A DNA stretch of 64,000 bases from Glandiceps talaboti. Its lineage: Eukaryota > Hemichordata > Enteropneusta > Spengelidae. The position numbers and the translations under genes are program-made. The stretch spans positions 7,180,994 to 7,244,993 of the forward strand of contig NC_135552.1 in the NCBI RefSeq assembly GCF_964340395.1, written 5' to 3'. The notes under the pieces were generated by a model. That model was not told the origin of the DNA. It did no database searches and worked only from the letters and a program-made list of their open reading frames with translations. Shown here piece after piece: positions 47,701 to 61,054 of the stretch. Numbering within the stretch: the first letter of the stretch is position 1; the number at the start of each line of letters is the position of its first letter.

Positions 47701-47890
47701 GTAATTGATTAATCGATCAATCGATCGATTTATTGATTGATTTATTATTTGGTTGAATGATTGAGCGATTGAATGATCATTTTTTGTGGTGCAATGTAAC
47801 TTATTTTGTGTGTGATATTTATCAATTCACTCATTGAGTTTTGTGGTGATATAACACTTTTTTTCTCTATCCCTGTCTACTTTCAGCTGT

Positions 47891-47924
47891 ATCTCAGACC
47901 ACTAAAGATTCGTTAGTGGTCTGA
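47891..47924. other. Hairpin CTCAGACCACTAA / TTAGTGGTCTGAG
   Basis: Perfect arms with a short loop (AGATTCG or similar). No family recognised. Confidence 0.75.
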
Positions 47925-48115
47925 GGCTGTATGTAATTCTCACTTTTTTGACTAAATAAAGACACCTTGTCCATTCTTCTCTTCTTATCTAAATTACAAC
48001 ACCCCTAATCTTATAATTGGTGAGAGATCACAGTTTGCTTTATCTGTCATCTTCTGGGAGATTATCACACTGGACACACAGTCGATCATGCATAAACAAG
48101 TAAGATTCTCTTTCA

Positions 48116-49320
48116 TGTGACCTCATTAAATATTCAAAATGGCCACCACCACAATAAAGTTATTGAATTGTACACACATTCTTCAATTTGTATTGGTGAG
48201 AGTAAAAAATTCTCAAATTTTTGTTCCATTTTAGTCTTCAATGTCTAAAGCATATGGAATAACATGGAAACATTACAAAATATTTAAAGATTTAGATATA
48301 GAAATTTGATTTTCGGCCATAGAGTATCTGCTAAACATAAGCTTATGGTACTAGTAATTTGGTACATTTGCATGGGATTCAGGGAGTGAAGGTATCATAT
48401 TACAGGATGGAGTCCAAACTGACCATGTTTGACTATATATAACTATATATTTTTGGAATCAACTTATAACAATATGATCATGTGACCTCATTAAATATTC
48501 AAAATGGCCGCCACTACAATAAAGTTATTGAATTTCTCACATTTTTCAATTTGTATTGGTGAACCTAAAAAAATCTTCATTTTTCATTGCACTTTTTTGT
48601 TCAATGTCATAAACCTGTGGAATGATCTGCAAATAATATACAATAGGTAAATATTTAGGCTCAAATTATTAGTCATCATTTTTAGTCATCATGTACATGG
48701 TAAACATATGGTAATTTGATACATTAGCATGACATTCAAAAAGTGAAAGTGTCATATTATAAGAGTGCTTGAATCCAAACTGACCAAGTTTGACCATATA
48801 TAACCATATATTTTTGGAATCAACATATAACAATATGATCATGTGACCTCATGTTTTGATAAAAATGAAACACTGATCCTAAAAATATGGAAATTTATGT
48901 CACATGACCCCACTAAATATTCAAAATGGCCTTCAATACACAAAAATCATAGCTTTTATGCTAGTTTTTCTGTATTTTTGAAGGTGAAACGCAAGATGTT
49001 GAGTTTCATATCATGCCATTACTCAGTATCAATTGGTTGTGCCTTAGCATACACATATATAACAACAAATAATTGCTATGACATAAAATGATCTTTATTT
49101 TTCATTAAATACTGACTGTATGTGGTAAACGTATGGTTATCCGAAACATCTTCCAGAAATTCAAAACGTGAAAATAACATACAACTTGAGCACTGTGACC
49201 AATGTGACTTCTCATTGTCTAAAATGAGTGTACAGGTTTCCAACTCTGTGTAACACAGAGGACCAAAAAAATAAATAATTTGGTCACATGACCTCATTGC
49301 TCATTTAGAAATGGCTAACA
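48116..49320. repeat. ~365-bp diverged tandem repeat
   Basis: Units begin near 48,116, 48,478, 48,839 (with a second start at 48,899) and 49,283. Each begins with CATGTGACCTCATTAAATAT or a variant, then TCAAAATGGCC. The first two are the best preserved. Confidence 0.8.
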
Positions 49321-50479
49321 ATCACTAAAAGTTGTAAATTTGCAATATTTTTATTTTTCACTTGAAATTCCATTGGAATTGGCGATATAAGGTAAAAAAA
49401 TGCAAGAAATGTGTATTGTACAATTTGATGTTGATATGTGAAACATTTTCGGCATACTTTTACTAGTACTGGTCCCTAATATAAACAACAGCACCTGGTA
49501 TAAAATACATAGATATTGTATTCCCAATAGTGTTATGTGACATAATTGGCTATTCACAATGACTGTAAATCTTAGAAAGTTTGATGCCATTGACTGTATT
49601 CTTGGTTGTGTTCATCAACAGTGTGGGCAATGCATGTACCAGTAAACTTACAGGACTTCGGAAGAAAGAGTATTTTACAATGTACATGTGCTAATAGTTA
49701 GGTTATCTTTTGGTCTGTAACATATTATGTGGCATCTTATCTATTCCAACACATACATAATATAATACTTCATTGGTGAACTACATGTAAAAGTAAAACT
49801 GTAAAACCAAGTTGGTACAAGACAATAACAAACAACAAGACACTAACAACGTCATGTGTGATCCCCTCAAATACACTAGTGATACAGAAGTAGAATTTGA
49901 GATACAAACAGCTACATGTATACAGCATAACTTGTAATATGAGCGTTATACAATAACAGAAGAAAAAATATGTGGATAATAAAATAAGGTGCAAATCGTA
50001 GTTCATGCATGTGCATGTATTTTTTTACCATCTTGAGAAGAATATACATGTACTACCACTTTCAAAGCGTTTATTTGTTATTGTAAGGAGTTGTAGCTCA
50101 CTGTTCAATCTATTGATGCCCCTTCCTAGTATATTGCGTTGGTAGGAAAATTGTCCATACACAGCTCATCATCAGTATTGAGTAGACCATTTCAAATAGC
50201 AATATCAATATCAATATGTTCAGGGTTACGTTATTCCTGATTTATTGTATTCTTTTCCTGAAATTCAATGAAAACAAACAATAACAAGGTGTATTATTTT
50301 CAATATTTCTTTGGTCTGTTGACTCTGGCTGAAGTCAAAATTGCAAATTATACAACACACTAAGAACAAAACAACTGTACTGAAAAAATAAAAATGAAAT
50401 GAGGAAAACAAATGAAAATATGCAATATGGGATGAAATAATCCTTGGCAAACAAAAAGGAAAAGTCAACTACAAAATCT

Positions 50480-50671
50480 CACGTATCTAGCCCGAGGTGA
50501 CGACTTTTTATCAAAGACAAATTTGTTATCTATGTAACCTGACATCAACCGAGGTATAACATTCAGATTTGCCATGTCAGTGATGTTAACATTGTTATTC
50601 AGATGATTACATGTACTTGCAGTTTGTTTGATTGCCATTGACCGCCTACCATAATTACGGAGCGCCGCCAT
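50480..50671 (-). CDS. Candidate first coding exon, unknown protein
   Basis: A strong start context (CAAAATGGCG) opens a basic, organelle-targeting-like N-terminus MAALRNYGRRSMAIKQ. The frame continues to SSPRARY, where a good donor (GTGAGA) occurs. No following exon was recognised downstream. It could also be a spurious 68-codon frame. Confidence 0.3.
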
Positions 50672-50690
50672 TTTGACAGCATAGTATTAG

Positions 50691-52997
50691 GGGTAGACCA
50701 TTTGATATCCTGGGGGGGGGCTTGGAAGATTTCGGAGAAAAAAAAAGATGCCAAATGGAGTTGCTTGAAAAAAAAATCCGATATGAGTGGGTGATTGAAA
50801 AAAAAAGATGGACCACTGCTGCTAGAAAAAAATGTCTTGGCAGGAAAATGATGCACAGGTTCGAGTATACTGTTCAAACTGCTCGTACCTCTCCAACCAG
50901 GACACTTGTCAAATCATGACAAACATTTTCAAACACATGTCAGGGACCAGTCAGTTTCGTTAGCCTGTGGTACATATACATATTTGTTTTTGTCTCTGTT
51001 TCTTTCATAAATTGTTTAAATATTACTTCATGTAAGGGTTCAAACATACCATAAAATTATACATATAATACATGTATTACCTAGCTACCACACTAGTTAC
51101 AGAACATGCCATGTAAGTGTTTGACTGTTTCACAATCAGTGCTTCACTTATCTTGCACTTTGGGGCAAAAGTGAACTTGACGGTTTTGTTATCATAATCT
51201 TCATACTATTAGATAGTTTATAAAAGAACTTAATCTAAATTGTTCTAGTCTCTTCAGTATGAATTTGTCAGAATGGATGAATATACTTCCTATTTCGGAC
51301 ACTACGTGTATCGACACCACAACTCAAATTCAAGTTTCTATTGTACACTAGGTATGACCTCCAAAAGTGCTCTAACACATTAGTAACTTTACTATACATG
51401 CAATATCAATGCCCCTATACCAATGTTACAGGCCCACTTTTATAACATAGAAAACTTATTTAAAAAGTTATATTTACTTTAGCTTTTCGAAGCTTGGCAA
51501 TATATATCTCAGAGGCTATGAATAACCTAAAAATTGCCTAAATAGAAACAAAAAACCGCAGATCTGCCAGGGGAGGGGGATCCCTTGGACTCCATCACCC
51601 CAGAGGCTACTCATTCGTTAAACCAACAATAAGATTCACCAAAATTGGTTTTAAAAAAAACTTCAAAAGCTTCTTGGGGAGACCCCGTAGGACCCCCATA
51701 AGAGGTAGACATGTCCAAGCCTCAAATCAAAGTTCTTCCCTCCACCTCTTACTGTCAAGATGCTATGAAACTTTATTTCAAAAATGTTTCAACCATGTGT
51801 AGTTGCTTTTAACAGATGTTAGAGTTGTCTTGTAACGCTTGCAAATTATTGTCTGAAGGTGTCTGTTAATAGGCTGAAAATTGGCTTTAAGAGTAAAAAT
51901 CCTCCAGGGCTTGTAGGGGGAGACCCCCTAGAACCCCCCCCCCCCCACCCCCATAAGAGGTAGACATGTTCCAGTTTCAAATCAAAGTTCTTTCCTCCAC
52001 CTCTTACTGCCAAGATGCTATGAAACTTTATTTCAAAAAATGTTTCAACCTTATGTAGTTGCTTTTTACATGTTAGAGTTGTCTTGTAAAGCTTGCAAAT
52101 TATTGTCTGAAAATGTCTGTGAATAGCCTAAACATTGCCTTTAGAAGTAAAAAGCCTCCAGGGCTTCTAGGGGGAGACCCCCTACAACCCCCTATAAGAG
52201 GTAGACATGTTCCAGTCTCAAATCAAAGTTCTTTCCTCCACCTCTTACTGTCTAGATGCTATGAAACTTTATTTCAAAACTGTTTCAACCTTCACAGAGT
52301 TGCTTTTTACATGTTAGAGCTGTCTTGTAAAGTTTGTAAATTATTGTCTGAAAGTGTCTGTGAATAGCCTAAACATTGTCTTTAGAAGTAAAAATCCCCC
52401 AGGGCTTCTAGGGGGAGACCCCCTACAACCCCCTCCCCATTAACACACACTCACACAAGAGGTGGACATATCCCAGTCTCAAAGCTCTTCCCTCTACAGC
52501 ATACTCAGATGCTATGAAACTTTATTCACGGGGTCAGTGACTTTTTGTCGGCCCAATGGAAACCCCCCCCCCCCCATCCCCCCAAGCTGGAGAAACTGAC
52601 CGGTCTATCTGAATGTTTGAGCTCACCAATCAAGTTTCCGATTTGTATTTTCAGTTGTCATGGCATAAAAACTGTCAACGATGTTTATTTTATTGAAAAT
52701 CAAACATGTATAAAATATGTAGTTTTCTAAATAAAATGTGTGTGATAGAACAGCATCTTTTTACTCTCTGTATTACCCTGTGCGAAAAGCAAACAGAAAA
52801 TTGTGGCAACAAAAGTAGGTGTTCAACATTGACGTAAAAAGAAATCCAGATATCTCAAAGAAGCAAAGAAAAAAAATTGCCAGCATAGGCGAAGGAGAAA
52901 AAAATAATTCTCAGACAAGCAGGTGGGAAAAAAATAATGACTCTCCACCAATCTTCCAAGCCCCCCCCCCCCCCAGGATATCAAATGGTCTACCCCT
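50691..52997. mobile_element. 2.3 kb TIR element, Harbinger-like
   Basis: Left end GGGGTAGACCATTTGATATC CTGG(G)n CTTGGAAGAT at 50,691; its reverse complement ends at 52,994. Both sides have TTA, a 3-bp duplication as in PIF/Harbinger. Non-coding. Inside are four tandem units of about 245 bp (51,560-52,500), each with GGGGGAGACCCCCTA and ATAAGAGGTAGACATGTTCC. Confidence 0.75.
51560..52500. repeat. ~245-bp tandem repeat inside the TIR element
   Basis: Four units are marked by GGGGAGACCCC at about 51,677, 51,917, 52,169 and 52,410. Each also has CTATGAAACTTTATTTCAAA. Confidence 0.85.
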
Positions 52998-53217
52998 TAG
53001 CTTGTCTTACACTTCTTTGATGACACATTGGCAATTTTACGATCGAGATCGTATTTGTTGACACTGTAATTTCCAACATGGCTGACCTTGATCCCATGTG
53101 TGTCTACACACTCAATGAGGTGTTGAACAGTGATTTTCAAGAACAACAACGTCAAAAATAGCCAAGAAACTTCCCCATCCTCCTGTGGATCTGTGCAAAA
53201 CGGTCGCGTTCTCGCCA
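52995..53217 (-). CDS. Small open frame with hydrophobic segment, unknown
   Basis: 73 codons from a strong start context (AAAATGGCGA): MARTRPFCTDPQEDGEVSWL, hydrophobic LFLTLLFLKITVQHL, and a Lys-rich end. The TAA stop is the target site of the neighbouring transposable element. No family recognised. Confidence 0.25.
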
Positions 53218-53708
53218 TTTTTAAAAATTCATACAAGTTTTGCTCAAATTTCGTGTAAAAATCCTGGTTTTCTTGGGGCAAACACGGTCAAATATACATA
53301 CTATGACAGAATCACAGGTGCTCGTGAAGTTGTTAGATCACATAGAAGTACGAAAATATGGAGAACTACAACAGTGAGGCCGTCCGGCCAAACATCGAGC
53401 CCTGCAAGGGCGAGTAGGTTTAATACGGAGCATGCCAGTTGCTCGAGAAATATTTAATAAGCATAAATTCGAATACTCGCGACCAAATATATATACATAT
53501 CGATCACATACGTACCAAAGTATTTAATATCCAAGTTTAGTGGGTTTCCCATATCGTCACAAGGGCCTAGCACAGGTGATGATACACTGACAACTATCAG
53601 ACGTACAGTTGCTACACATCGGCCATTTCGAATCTCACGATTCTTATCCACGGTTCATTTCTCACTGTGGCGTCTACATGTTTCATGGATGCATACACGT
53701 GTTGCGAC

Positions 53709-53866
53709 TATGGAGGCAATTGAAAATGTTGTCATTGAAGGGCATAACCTCATCATTCATTCTTGACCAGGCAGGGACTGGTAAAACCTGTATTCTTAAA
53801 CGGCTTGCCAAACTGAAAAGTAATCATGCGATGACAGCCACTACAGGAATTGCCGCCAGGCTCGGT
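53709..53866 (+). pseudogene. PIF1-like helicase fragment (Walker A)
   Basis: MEAIENVVIEGHNLIIHS in one frame is followed after a +1 shift by DQAGTGKTCILKRLAKLKSN and AMTATTGIAAR. These are the Walker A region and the next conserved TATTGIAA block of PIF1/Helitron-type superfamily 1B helicases. It is frameshifted and truncated, hence non-functional. Confidence 0.82.
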
Positions 53867-53999
53867 AGAGTTGACTTCTCAGAGGTCAGAGGCCTCTGTT
53901 ACAGAGGTCGCGCACAGAGCTCAGATACTACCTCAGACCCTAGATGATTTCGCCAAAATGATTCATTTTACAGTCTGAACCGATCGCAATCTTGATGGT

Positions 54000-55700
54000 C
54001 TTTCATTCTTTATAGTGAACATGTAGTCAGATATTAAACACATCCCATGAAGTGCACATACAGATATGCAATGCCGAAAATGGCGGACAATTCAAGGTTA
54101 CCCTAATACTGAAACAAATAAACGAGAAACGACCTGTCTTTAAACACTGACGCCAAGTGACTCTTATATTTATAAAGTAGGTAAAGCACTGGCATCCCCG
54201 TAACTGCTAGAAAATTTGTAGCATGCGTAGGAACTAAGATGCTAGGTTGTGGCCATGAAAATAGTCCGTAATAGTCCATCATTACTGCGTACACACTCAA
54301 CTATAGAGGGCGACCTAACACGGGGGGGGGGAGTTATGTACTGTTTAATCTGTCTTATTTTCGGCAAAACTACGTTATTCAGGCATTCTCTAAGTTTGAA
54401 ATTTAGACTTAAGCAGGAATTTCAACCATACTTTACTACTGTAGATAGCACTCCTTGCAACATTACTTAGTTGTATTCAGTCCCTCTATAACTGTGTTGT
54501 ATATGATGCAGACATAAGCTTGATAAGCTTAATTATCATGTAATGATTTCATTACTGGATTACTTTGCAGGGTAACAAATAAAAGATTTCAGAATTCAAC
54601 GATGGCCCTGCCATGTAGACATTAATATTGAAAAACACAGAAGATAGCCCTGTCATGCAGACATTAACATTTCAGATCAAGGACAATTTAGAACGAGTGT
54701 ACCTAAGATTGCCAATAGGGCCTAGGGCAATGTTGAATTTATGTGAAATCTTAAGATAAGAGACAAACAGAAAAAGCAAAAAGGGAGGCATTGAAACAAG
54801 CTGGTCATTCATAGACATGCTACACCAAGAGCTTAGTAGATGCCCTTAAATACTTTTACCAGTGAAAGAAATACTGTAGATTGTATGCCCTGCAGAAAAT
54901 TTCTTTATCAATGTTTTGCATGAACATTTTATTATAGACATCTACAGAAGTCAAATTACATAGAATTTTGATTGGCATAATGAATGGAATTCCATCTCAT
55001 CACAACACCAATTAGAAATTATCTGCGCAAGATTACAGTCTCATACTGTTTTTCTCTATAGTGTACCAAGTAAGCTATGAAAAGATTCCAAAAACTACTG
55101 AAATGATGTGATGTGTGAACATGACCCATCCTATCAGATGTAGGCGAACAAAGAGCAGTATGGCTAATCAAGTAACACAATCCTCTTTGTGCTGAGAAAG
55201 CTATGAGCTTATTTTGGTACAGTTGAAAGCATGTTCACCAACTCAAAACACAACTATTAAACACAAACAGCATTCACCACATCCAACAATTTAGAAAAAG
55301 AACGCAGGAAAACATAACGTAGTGAAAGACTTGTCACTCTTGTAAGTCAAACTCTGTCGTCGTCTGTCTTGTTTAACAAACTTTAATTAAATATACATGT
55401 GCTAATAAGTTTAAAATTTAATTGTAAATACGTTTTCAGTAGGGAATTACGTAGACGTGGTCACAAGTAAATGTAATAAGCATAAATATAGCGCACTACT
55501 TTGCTCTGAGCAAATATTCTTCCGCTCTGAGGTAGGCTGAGGGCTCAGTCTCAGCTCTGATTGATAAAGTCACGATTACTACAAAATCTGTTGTAGTAAC
55601 CGTGATAAAGTCAAGTCTATCAGGAATATTTCGAACGGACCGTTCGTGTACATCTTCATATACATGGACGTTTTAACTCGTACATGATGAAAAGGTCATC
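54000..55700. other. No feature seen
   Basis: AT-rich spacer between the two arms of the fold-back pair. Short frames only. Confidence 0.4.
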
Positions 55701-56189
55701 AGGATAGCTTTAAACTTTACGAAATGATTGATTTGGACAATATCTTTTAAGCAACCTCTCAGGGTCTGATGTAGGGTCAAAGCTCTGTAGGCTCTGCGAC
55801 CTCTGTGACAGATGGCCCTCTGTCTGAGAAGTCAACTCTACCGCCAGGCTCCTGTAAACTGAATCATGAGATTCAAAATCGTCAAAGTGTAGCAACTGTA
55901 AGTCCGACAGTTGTCAGTAAATCATCACCTGTGCTCGGCCCTTGCGATGATAAGTAATCCACTAAATTTGGATATTAAATACTTTGGTACGTATTTAATC
56001 GACATGCATATCTATTTAGTCTCAAGTATTTGAATTTATCCTTGTTTTGTTCCATTTTTGTGACTTGTTTTACTAGCAACTGGGATGCTCTGTGTCAAAC
56101 CTTCTCGCCCTTACGGGCTCGATGTTCGGCATGACGGCCTCACTGTTGTAGTTCTCCATATTTTCGTAGTTACCTGTAATCTAACGACT

Positions 56190-58600
56190 TTACGAATGCC
56201 TGTGGACAGAATGGGTGTGTGGCCCCCTAGCTTACTCATAACTGATAGCTGGCCCCTCAGTAAAGGGGGCTATGTAAGCTTATTATGTTAACCTGTTTTA
56301 ATTAGCTTGTGAATTACGTAATTGTGCGGATAATTCTCATCGAACGGGGCCCAAAGAATTATTAGACTCGTCTGCCACCCCACCCCACCCCCGATACAGT
56401 TGTGGGGAGGGTCAGTGGGTGTTTAACTGTTCTTATGTGCCCTCCCACTGGTGATGAAGGATATCTGCCCTCCCTCCCTCCCACCCACTGGGTTTTAACT
56501 TGCCCGCCAGCCAACTGTCCACCCAAACACGATCTACCCATTCCCACCAGGAAAACATTTGTGCTATTCACTATACCAACAATTCATTTTGACGTACATA
56601 AGGTGCAATCATTAAGACGACAGCACCTTCATTGTACACTTTATAATTTCAGCAATAAAGGTACTACCGGTAACCTAACAGAGTTCCGACTCGTCCCTGG
56701 AATCACCGTGACATACATACTGTATCAATTTCAATGTTTCACACAGCTCGCGCGTTAAGTTGCAAGCTCACATAAATTCAAATTACAAAAAAACAGCTTT
56801 GGCAATAAGATGGCACAGTCACTCGCATATTTTGAATTAAACTTCGTTCGACCATAGACCCCTGGTTTTCACGAAATATGTACCAGGAGGGATTACAAAG
56901 GCACAAGTCATTGGAGATGATGGGCACTGGTTTGATAAAAATGACTACAAAGAATAAAAAATATATTGAATTAGGCGTAATAAAAAAAATTGTGTGGCTC
57001 CGATTACATTCAATTTTAAAATAGGTGGGGTAGGTAGATTTTCTGTTTTATTTTATTGTATATTTTCTTTCATGTGTGAGTGTCTAGATCAGGTTTTCCA
57101 TTGTTTTCCAAATGGTCTCTGTGTTGTTTATTATTATTTTTCTCGAATACGTAGGTGGGGGTCGGGTAACCAAACAACTTTTTTTTATTTAGCCTTATTC
57201 TAAATGTGAAAATATTATTAACGGCCTGACACTTGGTAGTATACCTTACATGCTACTGTAGGTAATTAGATATCATTCCCCAATATTTTTCTTCGTTCAG
57301 CCAAGGAAAATACGGGTGACCTAAGGGGCCTTGTCGCTAAGAGTCGCTAGACGAGTTATGACAAAACGTTTTTTTCACAGCTGAATGAAGAAAATATTGG
57401 AGAATAACATAATTATACCAGAGCCTGTGATATCAAATAAATATCGGGCAATTTTGAATGTTTTGACTCATATTTCGAACACAGCAGAACCAGTTGTCGT
57501 GACGTAGAACGACCCGGATATAAATTCTATATTTATTTGCATCGTTTAACTTGGCTTGTGCATGGGATGATAAGATATGTCCGAGGCCAAAACTGTAGTC
57601 AAACGTTGTAAGATTGTATGTGTTCAACTAGTTCTGTTACTTTGATCAGGAAAAATTCAAACCAATGTCAGTTAAAAGACAAAACCCACAAGGTCACCAT
57701 GAAAATGTCTGAAATAGGTCAAAACGACACAGAGCCAATTCTACACTTTATATTCATTGCACATACTATTATTTATACATTATTTAGCCAAGTCTTGTCA
57801 TTGTACTATTTTATTCGAAGGGCCCTGGATAAGAGTGACTTCGGGCAACTGGGCTACCCTCTTTAATGTTTATTGGTTGATTGATATTGTTGCTGATATA
57901 TGGAAATTAGGGCTGAACATGAGAGATCAAGCGGTAGGCTGCAATATACATCGTATCATCCCGCCCTCAACGACCTTCGTTTTATAAAAAACTGGTTGGA
58001 ATCTATTGAACATTGCTCAGCTTGATAAATACATGAACAGCTTCCGTATCTTACAGACCAGTGAAGTGGCTGAATTTATCTTAGGATAAGTTGTCTTCAT
58101 ATACATTTCTTTAATGTTCATGACTGTGCGTGTGTAATCATAATATTTGTTTTCAATTCGTCAAGTGCAGATCCTTGGTATACTAAACATATTTATTCAC
58201 ACAGTATATAATTTTTAGTTTAAAGGTTGTATCCAGGCATCAAGTGATACATGTATCATTTGCATGCATGTCGTGCAATTATTTTCACTTGAAGTTGAAC
58301 AGCTCTGTTAAAAATATGTCATATACCCGCCAAATGGAGGTGGATACTACTGCAGAATCCCGGGAGACAACTTTAAGATATAGGCAAAGTAACGCTGTAG
58401 TTGTTCGACGTGGTAGATAACAAATGCGGGTAATAGTCGTGCCGTCCTTGTGCAGATATAATAACCTTGTAATCGAAATAGTGTGAACACTTAAATTCCC
58501 CGAAAATGAACAATTCACCCTCATAGAAGTCATCATAAATACCCTACGTACTGTGAGTACAAGTAAACAAGTGACGTTCAGTAGCGTATATTAGCATATC
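56190..58600. other. No feature seen
   Basis: Short frames only, with no repeats or domains recognised. 56,380-56,530 is C/G-rich with a locally repeated CCCACC composition. Confidence 0.4.
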
Positions 58601-58728
58601 ACAACAATACGTATACTACCATTGCAGGAATTATTTAGAAAAGCTTGTGATCAGAACATCGTTTTATCAGTGGTGGACAATGAAAAATGCCCTTGAAAGT
58701 GACGAAAATTGTCTACTTGTTATCACTG

Positions 58729-59241
58729 TCAAACTGACAAACATCGATACAAAACAAGAGCGGGCCCTTCTGATGTAGGTTCACTCGACTCTCGTATCAG
58801 TTTGTCTATAGCTATGAAAGTTAGTCGCTCGCCAAAGTCTGTGGTCTGTCTGGTCATAAAATTATGAAGTTTCAGTGTATTGATTAAGTTCAGTTTTTTT
58901 GGTTTGTTGTTGTCGATGTCTGGCTGATTTAAAATGCCTGGAGGCGGACCGCCATGACAACAACGGCTCAATTCACCAATTTCACAAAATGTTGTCCACA
59001 CATTCTTTACTGTAGTGTCGCGGACAGACATTCTCTCCGCTACTTTTGAAAAAAAACTAAGTAGTGGACACACTCCAGTTGTTTTGTCGCATCCACAAAC
59101 TTCCAATTTTGTAACTATTTGTTGACGATAGTCTTCACTTTGTTTTGTTTTTCCGTAGAACTGTGTAGAACTGGGCAAGTACGTGACAATCGGATTTGAC
59201 GGCGTGAAGTACAGTGATGTTATTCGAGGCCCAGGTGACAC
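58729..59241 (-). pseudogene. Transposase N-terminal (helix-turn-helix) half
   Basis: Minus-strand frame with YRQQIVTKLEVCGCDKTTGV, then KVAERMSVRDTTVKNVWTTF and GELSRCCHGGPPPGILNQPD. This is the usual layout of a Tc1/IS630-type HTH pair with a GRPP-like GGPPPG linker. It reads away from the C-terminal half. Confidence 0.65.
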
Positions 59242-59267
59242 TAATGAATATCTAAGATATTTTGTTT

Positions 59268-59581
59268 AGGCCGCCGAAGCTTATACTGTTGACGGACAAC
59301 CAGCCCTAGTACCAAGCGACACAATTGTGGTTGGCAATGCACCTATACACGTTATGAAGGTGAACTACTTTTGGCCAATTTGGCTTGAGGACATTGGGAT
59401 TGAACTTGTATTTAACCAAGGTACTCCCCAGAACTCAATCCTATTGAGGAGGCTTTTAACAAATTGCCAAGATTTCTACCACCCCATTATAAATGACAGT
59501 GTCGCAGTGGCTGTATATGAGGCTATCACAACCATCACATCACATACGATTGAGTTTGCAGAAATACCAATTACCTTGTAA
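59268..59581 (+). pseudogene. Transposase C-terminal (DDE) half
   Basis: Plus-strand frame: GQPALVPSDTIVVGNAPIHV, then WLEDIGIELVFNQGTPQNSI and on to YEAITTITSH. It corresponds to the vvDNapiH...GieLvflPpYSPelNpiE block. The second catalytic Asp is Gly (VVGNAPIH) and the Pro-Tyr-Ser-Pro/Glu segment is eroded, so it is inactive. Confidence 0.75.
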
Positions 59582-60239
59582 TTTAAGATGTGTACATGAA
59601 CCCTCTAGTTCACGAAAGACATTGACGTATTTATTTATTTAGTGTTAAAAACAAATTTTAAAGCTATGTTGAAAGTAATGAATAAATATTTGTCTGGAAG
59701 GAAGCCCCATCTTTTCTGATGTTATTCGGTGCAGACTGGAATATTGCTAGTGTACTGTGTGAGTTTAATATCTTGCTGCGTGTTGTGGCCATGCATAGCT
59801 GAGAGAGAATTTGCTTTGCTCGTTGCAATCAAAAGAATGAGACAAGTTTCATGTAATAACATGATGTCCAATGCACTTATTGTACTAGTATAACTTGTCA
59901 AAGAGTACATGTACTAATTTAAAATATTGCATAAACCTACTAATGATCGAATTCGACTTTTAGCGCCAAATTCAAAAATAATCTATAAGCGTTCATTTGA
60001 ATTTTATGTTGCATCATGACACTTTCACGGACATAAACAAACTGATCAGAGAGTAGCGTCAACCTACATCAGACAGACCCAGTGTTGTTTTTGTATTGAT
60101 GTTTGTCAGTTCCTAGTGATAAGGAGTATACTCTTTTCGGCACCTTCAAAGCCAGTTTTCATTGTCCACCACTGATAAAACAACGTTTTGATCTCAGGTG
60201 TTTCTAAATAACTCCTGCAATGGTAGTGGTTTTAGTTTT

Positions 60240-61050
60240 GTGTCCTGTTAACTGAGTGTCCATTGTCTCCTACTACTAAGCACAACCGGACTGGTTATCT
60301 AGTGCCGTCTAACTGAATTGACGTAAACAAAACTCTCCTCCATTACAACCCTGCTATATGTGTTCAGCTTGAAATGCGTTTACTTCGCAAGCAAATTTAC
60401 AACAACCTAAAACTTGCCAAAGCATCAGCTTTGATAAATGGATATGCCATGTACAGATTTCTGGCGAACTCTCTCTTTTCGTGTATAGAATGATTTCACA
60501 TTTAAAAAGAAATATAGGTATAATGCTGAGATCATATAAGTTAATGTATAAATGATTCAATTATCGTATAGCATGGTATAGTATATGGTATAGAAAAAGT
60601 ATGTTGTAATGGCTACAATTCTTTCTGAACCGACTGGCATTTCAATCCATATACCCAACTCGTTCCATGTGAATAGAATCATATAATGCTAGTATTTTAA
60701 CATCACAATCTAAACACCCACGTCTTAGTTTCAATATATATTGCATCAGTGGTTAAAAGCAGCCGAATTGTATTAACTGAGAACTAAAAAACACATGTCG
60801 AAACAATAAAGTATATACCACCATTCTATTTATAATAAATGTGGGAATTTTTTCGTGAATATGGCTGTCGAAATATGAATCACTGCAAATATTTTGTTAC
60901 AGTGCTCCCGTAAAATAGAGTATCGGTTGACTCTTATAATTTATACGTTAATGTATAAATGACTCAATGACGGTATAGCTGTATAGTGAAGAGAACAAAA
61001 ATACACATGTATTTGTTTAGGTGATGAATATATGTGATTTTAAGTGCTTA
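60240..61050. other. No feature seen
   Basis: AT-rich. Two similar short segments (ATAAGTTAATGTATAAATGA at about 60,536 and 60,945) suggest an old duplication. Confidence 0.35.
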
Positions 61051-61054
61051 TCAA

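Larger units (their letters stand above)
53320..56180. mobile_element. Fold-back pair with PIF1-helicase fragment
   Basis: The arms at about 53,320-53,930 and 55,725-56,180 are inverted copies (TACGAAAATATGGAGAACTA, AACATCGAGCCC, CCAAAGTATTTAATATCCAA). The left arm alone contains about 160 bp of PIF1-like helicase coding sequence. The 1.8 kb between the arms has no recognised gene. Confidence 0.7.
58615..60227. mobile_element. Rearranged Tc1/mariner-IS630-like transposon
   Basis: Inverted ends of about 190 bp start ACTACCATTGCAGGA and continue TCAGTGGTGGACAATGAAAA. The two halves of a transposase lie inside, back to back on opposite strands. The middle (first catalytic Asp region) is missing. 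Confidence 0.75.
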
